Shown here piece after piece: positions 28,195 through 31,227 of a stretch of DNA of 31,227 nucleotides. A model generated the notes under the pieces. The model was not told the DNA's origin. It worked only from the letters and a program-made list of their open reading frames with translations, and made no database searches. Both the position numbers and the translations under genes were made by a program. Source of the stretch: CAWBRT01 sp050015355 (GTDB lineage: Bacteria; Acidobacteriota; Terriglobia; Terriglobales; Acidobacteriaceae); the NCBI GenBank assembly GCA_050015355.1, contig JBEKBO010000071.1:1-31227 (forward strand), read 5' to 3'. The stretch's first letter is position 1. Every line of letters begins with the position of its first letter.

Positions 28195-30897
28195 ATGGCG
28201 GACGAGCAGAACAAGTTACCTCTAGGCGGCGACGGCCAGGGGCCGGGCGCGGCCAACGTAGTGCCCATCAACATTGAAGATGAGATGCGGCGATCGTATC
28301 TCGACTACTCGATGTCGGTGATCATCGGTCGTGCGCTGCCCGATGTGCGCGACGGTCTCAAGCCCGTGCACCGGCGCATTCTCTATGCCATGCACGACAT
28401 GGGATTGCTGCACAATCGCAAGCACGTCAAGTGCGCCAAGGTCGTCGGCGAAGTGCTCGGCAAATACCATCCGCACGGCGACAGCGCGGTTTACGACGCG
28501 CTGGTGCGCATGGCGCAGGATTTCTCGCTGCGCTATCCGCTGGTCGACGGCCAGGGAAATTTCGGCTCGGTCGACGGCGACCCTCCGGCAGCCTATCGTT
28601 ACACCGAAGCGCGGGTGACGGCCATCGCCGAGGAGTTGCTGGCCGACATCGAGAAGAACACCGTCGACTTCTCCGCCACCTTTGACGAGACTTCGGTCGA
28701 GCCCTCGATTCTGCCGACCAAGGTTCCCAATCTTCTCATCAACGGCTCCGATGGCATCGCCGTTGGCATGGCGACCAAGATTCCGCCGCACAATCTGGGC
28801 GAGATCGTCGACGCCACCATTCAGCTTGTCAACCATCCGCACACCACGCTCGAAGAGATTCTCAAGCTGGTGCAGGGGCCGGACTTCCCGACCGGCGGCT
28901 TCATCTATGGACGCAAGGGCATCCAGGACGCCTATACCAACGGACGCGGCCGCTTCCTCATGCGCGCCAAGGCCGCCATCGAACACATTAGCAAAGAGCG
29001 CGACGCCATCGTCGTCACCGAGATTCCCTACCAGGTGAACAAGTCGCGGCTGATCGAGCGCATCGCCGAGCTGGTCAACAGCAAAACCATCGACGGCATC
29101 TCCGACATCCGCGACGAAAGCGATCGCGACGGCATGCGCATCGTGGTCGAACTTAAGCGCGGCGCCGAATCGCAGATCGTGCTGAACCAGCTCTTTAAGC
29201 ACACCTCGATGCAGGAATCGTTCAGCATGATCTTCCTGGCCGTGGTCAACGCGCAGCCCAAGGAGATGGGGCTGATCCAGGCCATCCAGCACTTTATCGA
29301 TCATCGCATCGACGTGGTGCGTCGGCGCACCGCCTTCCTGCTGCAAAAGGCGAAGGATCGCGAGCACATATTGGAAGGCTACCAGCTCGCGCTCGACCAT
29401 CTTGACCACGTGATCGCGATTATCCGCAGCAGCGGCAACCGCAGCGAAGCCCGCGACAATTTGGTCGCCTACTTTGCTGGCAAAAGCATTGAGGTCCTCA
29501 ACGTTCTTGGCTTAGGCCCGCAGAACATTGGTGGCGGGATATCTCAGCCGGTACCCCGGCGCATTAACATCGCCATCGACAAGAGGCCGGAAACGACTTT
29601 CGACGCTCGCCAGGCCGACGCCATTCTCGAGCTGCAACTGCACCGGCTGACGCGGCTCTCCATCGACGAAATCCTGAAAGAGCTGGCGGAAGTGCGCGAG
29701 CGCATCGCCGAATACGAAACCATTCTCGGCTCCGAGAAGAAGCTGCGCGCGGTCATCGTCGACGAGCTCAAGCAGATCAGGAAGGACTACGCCGACGAGC
29801 GCCGCACCATCATTGTGGACGAAGCCAAGGAGCTCGAGCTCGAAGACCTGATCGCCGACGAGCAGGTGGCCGTTACGGTTTCGCATGCGGGCTATCTCAA
29901 ACGCACGCCGATCTCGATCTATCGCCAGCAGCGGCGCGGCGGTACCGGGCGCAAGGGCATGAGCACGCGCGAGGAAGATTTCGTCGAGCGCCTGTTCGTC
30001 GCTTCCACGCACGCCTATATCCTGGTGTTCACCAATACCGGGCGCGTTTACTGGCTCAAGGTGTACGAGATTCCGGATGTGGCCGCCGCCGGACGCGGCA
30101 AGCACCTCGGCAACCTGGTGGCGTTGCAGCCGGGCGAAGCCGTGCGCGCGCTGCTGCCGGTGCGCGATCTGGAGGAAGCGGACAAGTACGTTTTCTTCGT
30201 CACCCGCAAGGGCACGGTGAAGAAAACCGCGCTCAAGGATTTCTCGAACGTCATGTCGCGCGGCATCATCGCCATCGGCATTGAGCCGGACGACGAACTG
30301 GTGGCGGCGCAACTCACCGATAGCCAGCAGATCGTCTTCCTCGCCACGCACGAGGGCATGGCCGTGCGCTTCGACGAAGACGAAGTGCGCGTGATGGGAC
30401 GCCCCGCTTACGGCGTGCGCGGCATGAAACTGGCTGCCAAGGACTACATCGTCGGCATGGCGGTGACGGCCAAGCAGGTCTTCACGGCTGAGCAGGTGGC
30501 GGCGCCCCGGCGCAAGAACAAAGACAAGTCAGAGGCCGAGCAGGCGGTTCCGAATCTGATCCTCACCGTCACCGAAAACGGCTACGGCAAACGCACTCCA
30601 GCCGAGGACTACCGCCTCACCGGACGCGGCGCCAAGGGCGTGATCAACGTGAAAACCACCGAGCGCAACGGACGCGTGGTGGCGATTCTGCTGGTGAGCG
30701 AGGTGTCGGAGGCCATGCTGATTTCGCAGTACGGCAAGATCATCCGCATGGGCACCGATCACATCCGCGAGGCCGGACGCGCCACCCAGGGCGTGCGCCT
30801 GCTGCAACTGGAGGGCGGAGACAAGGTCGCAGCCGCAGTCGTCATCCCACCCGAGGAAGAGAACGGCAACGGCGAAACTGGAACACTGTTGCAGTAG
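28195..30897 (+). CDS. gyrA: DNA gyrase subunit A
   Basis: GyrA cuts and rejoins DNA in the gyrase heterotetramer, which introduces negative supercoils with ATP hydrolysed by GyrB. This 900-residue protein has the winged-helix/tower part and the C-terminal beta-pinwheel. The catalytic Tyr is in AAYRYTEAR (Y136). The quinolone-resistance region HPHGDSAVYD is intact (S97, D101), so it looks quinolone-sensitive at these sites. QRRGGTGRKG near residue 582 is the GyrA box, so this is gyrase rather than topoisomerase IV. A short unordered insertion (RRKNKDKSEAEQA) is visible near residue 770. The start is ATG 28195, with AGGGAAGTG ahead. GyrB is not in the window. Confidence 0.97.
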   Translation: MADEQNKLPLGGDGQGPGAANVVPINIEDEMRRSYLDYSMSVIIGRALPDVRDGLKPVHRRILYAMHDMGLLHNRKHVKCAKVVGEVLGKYHPHGDSAVYDALVRMAQDFSLRYPLVDGQGNFGSVDGDPPAAYRYTEARVTAIAEELLADIEKNTVDFSATFDETSVEPSILPTKVPNLLINGSDGIAVGMATKIPPHNLGEIVDATIQLVNHPHTTLEEILKLVQGPDFPTGGFIYGRKGIQDAYTNGRGRFLMRAKAAIEHISKERDAIVVTEIPYQVNKSRLIERIAELVNSKTIDGISDIRDESDRDGMRIVVELKRGAESQIVLNQLFKHTSMQESFSMIFLAVVNAQPKEMGLIQAIQHFIDHRIDVVRRRTAFLLQKAKDREHILEGYQLALDHLDHVIAIIRSSGNRSEARDNLVAYFAGKSIEVLNVLGLGPQNIGGGISQPVPRRINIAIDKRPETTFDARQADAILELQLHRLTRLSIDEILKELAEVRERIAEYETILGSEKKLRAVIVDELKQIRKDYADERRTIIVDEAKELELEDLIADEQVAVTVSHAGYLKRTPISIYRQQRRGGTGRKGMSTREEDFVERLFVASTHAYILVFTNTGRVYWLKVYEIPDVAAAGRGKHLGNLVALQPGEAVRALLPVRDLEEADKYVFFVTRKGTVKKTALKDFSNVMSRGIIAIGIEPDDELVAAQLTDSQQIVFLATHEGMAVRFDEDEVRVMGRPAYGVRGMKLAAKDYIVGMAVTAKQVFTAEQVAAPRRKNKDKSEAEQAVPNLILTVTENGYGKRTPAEDYRLTGRGAKGVINVKTTERNGRVVAILLVSEVSEAMLISQYGKIIRMGTDHIREAGRATQGVRLLQLEGGDKVAAAVVIPPEEENGNGETGTLLQ

Positions 30898-31227
30898 GGT
30901 AGGGGGCAGCATAGGGCGGGCCGCCCGCGCCTAAAGCCGCTCTTTAACGCCGAACGCAGGCATGGGGATCTAGCGGCTCAACTTCGGAAGTCAAACAAGC
31001 TTAACCGTCATCGGCGGCAGGGGGACTGGAGCCGCGGAAGATCAGGTTCAAGATGTCGTCAGCGGTGGTGGCGCCGGGGCAGTTTCGAAAGCGTATGCGA
31101 AAAGCGCTCTAGAACCAGTCTCATAAACGTTTCGGTCGGTCGGACGTGGCATTCTGGGTGTGCTCTGGAATGCTCCGTTCTGCCGCATGCATGGCCGCTG
31201 GGAGTTGACCGATCGGCAATGGGAAGT
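30898..31227. other. Intergenic end of window, no complete gene
   Basis: A short palindrome GGGCGGGCCGCCC (30914-30926) after gyrA could be a weak terminator. On the minus strand, 31001-31108 is open for 35 codons (ending TTADDILNLIFRGSS... then stop) but closed by an in-frame TAG at 31109-31111 and without a start. It may be a decayed C-terminus; otherwise nothing is supported. Confidence 0.35.

Noticed and set aside
28222..29409. 395-residue minus-strand frame opposite gyrA
   Set aside because: Shadow of gyrA, which has clear catalytic and GyrA-box motifs; the antisense product has no recognisable domain.
31001..31108. Minus-strand C-terminal fragment resembling a regulator tail
   Set aside because: Only 35 codons, closed upstream by an in-frame TAG, and no start; too little to name.
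1..31227. CRISPR array
   Set aside because: The dispersed repeats are not evenly spaced with unique spacers, and no cas gene is present; the 16-bp array at 14841-14896 has no spacers.

Overview
The window is about 31 kb of chromosome from a GC-rich, Gram-negative bacterium. Several things point to Acidobacteriota: the housekeeping set, a DUF2393 protein, a DsbD relay split into three genes, a secreted Pro/Tyr/Gly-rich protein, and many copies of a palindromic intergenic repeat that begins TGTCATCCTGAGCGAAG. No phage, plasmid, IS transposase, CRISPR array, rRNA or tRNA gene was seen. The lineage call is inference; the gene calls rest on motifs in the translations.

Layout. 1-1737: no large gene; stacked repeats, a small secreted-protein gene broken by one amber codon (698-1012), and a 56-residue zinc-knuckle ORF (1389-1559) between two diverged direct repeats. 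1738-4589: tldD-tldE, stop and start overlapping by 4 bp. 5034-6540: a DUF2393 membrane protein and, convergent with it, a quinone oxidoreductase. 7060-9784: yacL-like PIN/TRAM protein, ispD, ispF. 9854-14751, minus strand: a response regulator with a helical output region, glnS, then gltX, with a nested repeat island between the two synthetases. 14970-17264: a small exported protein convergent with a ccdA-tlpA-nDsbD operon, a DsbD disassembled into separate genes. 17589-20490, minus: methylglyoxal synthase, FN3 lipoprotein, fumarylacetoacetase-family hydrolase and a small membrane protein. 20855-27563: tetraheme cytochrome c, DHA2-type MFS transporter, methyltransferase, GlcD-type FAD oxidoreductase, a GT39-like membrane protein and a secreted Pro/Tyr/Gly-rich protein. 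28195-30897: gyrA, behind an extended -10 promoter and a roughly 180-nt leader.

The most interesting signal is not a gene. A 40-50 bp hairpin with an invariant CCCC/GGGG clamp, a variable but always self-complementary stem, and a GGGT(G/A) 3' edge occurs at five places (329-354, 8167-8199, 27674-27707, 27813-27843, 28142-28173). One copy (27806-27851) interrupts a longer repeat whose uninterrupted relative lies at 4648-4809. This is a filled/empty site pair within one window, and it suggests the hairpin is a small mobile element. Another copy sits in the gyrA leader.

Other points of interest: the YacL-like PIN domain seems to lack about 22 residues that include a catalytic acid; gltX, ccdA, glnS and ispD each have a -10 box directly before the start codon and no Shine-Dalgarno, suggesting leaderless mRNAs; the response regulator's last residues and stop codon are supplied by an intergenic repeat; and tldD starts with five (ACGAAT) units coding for Thr-Asn.
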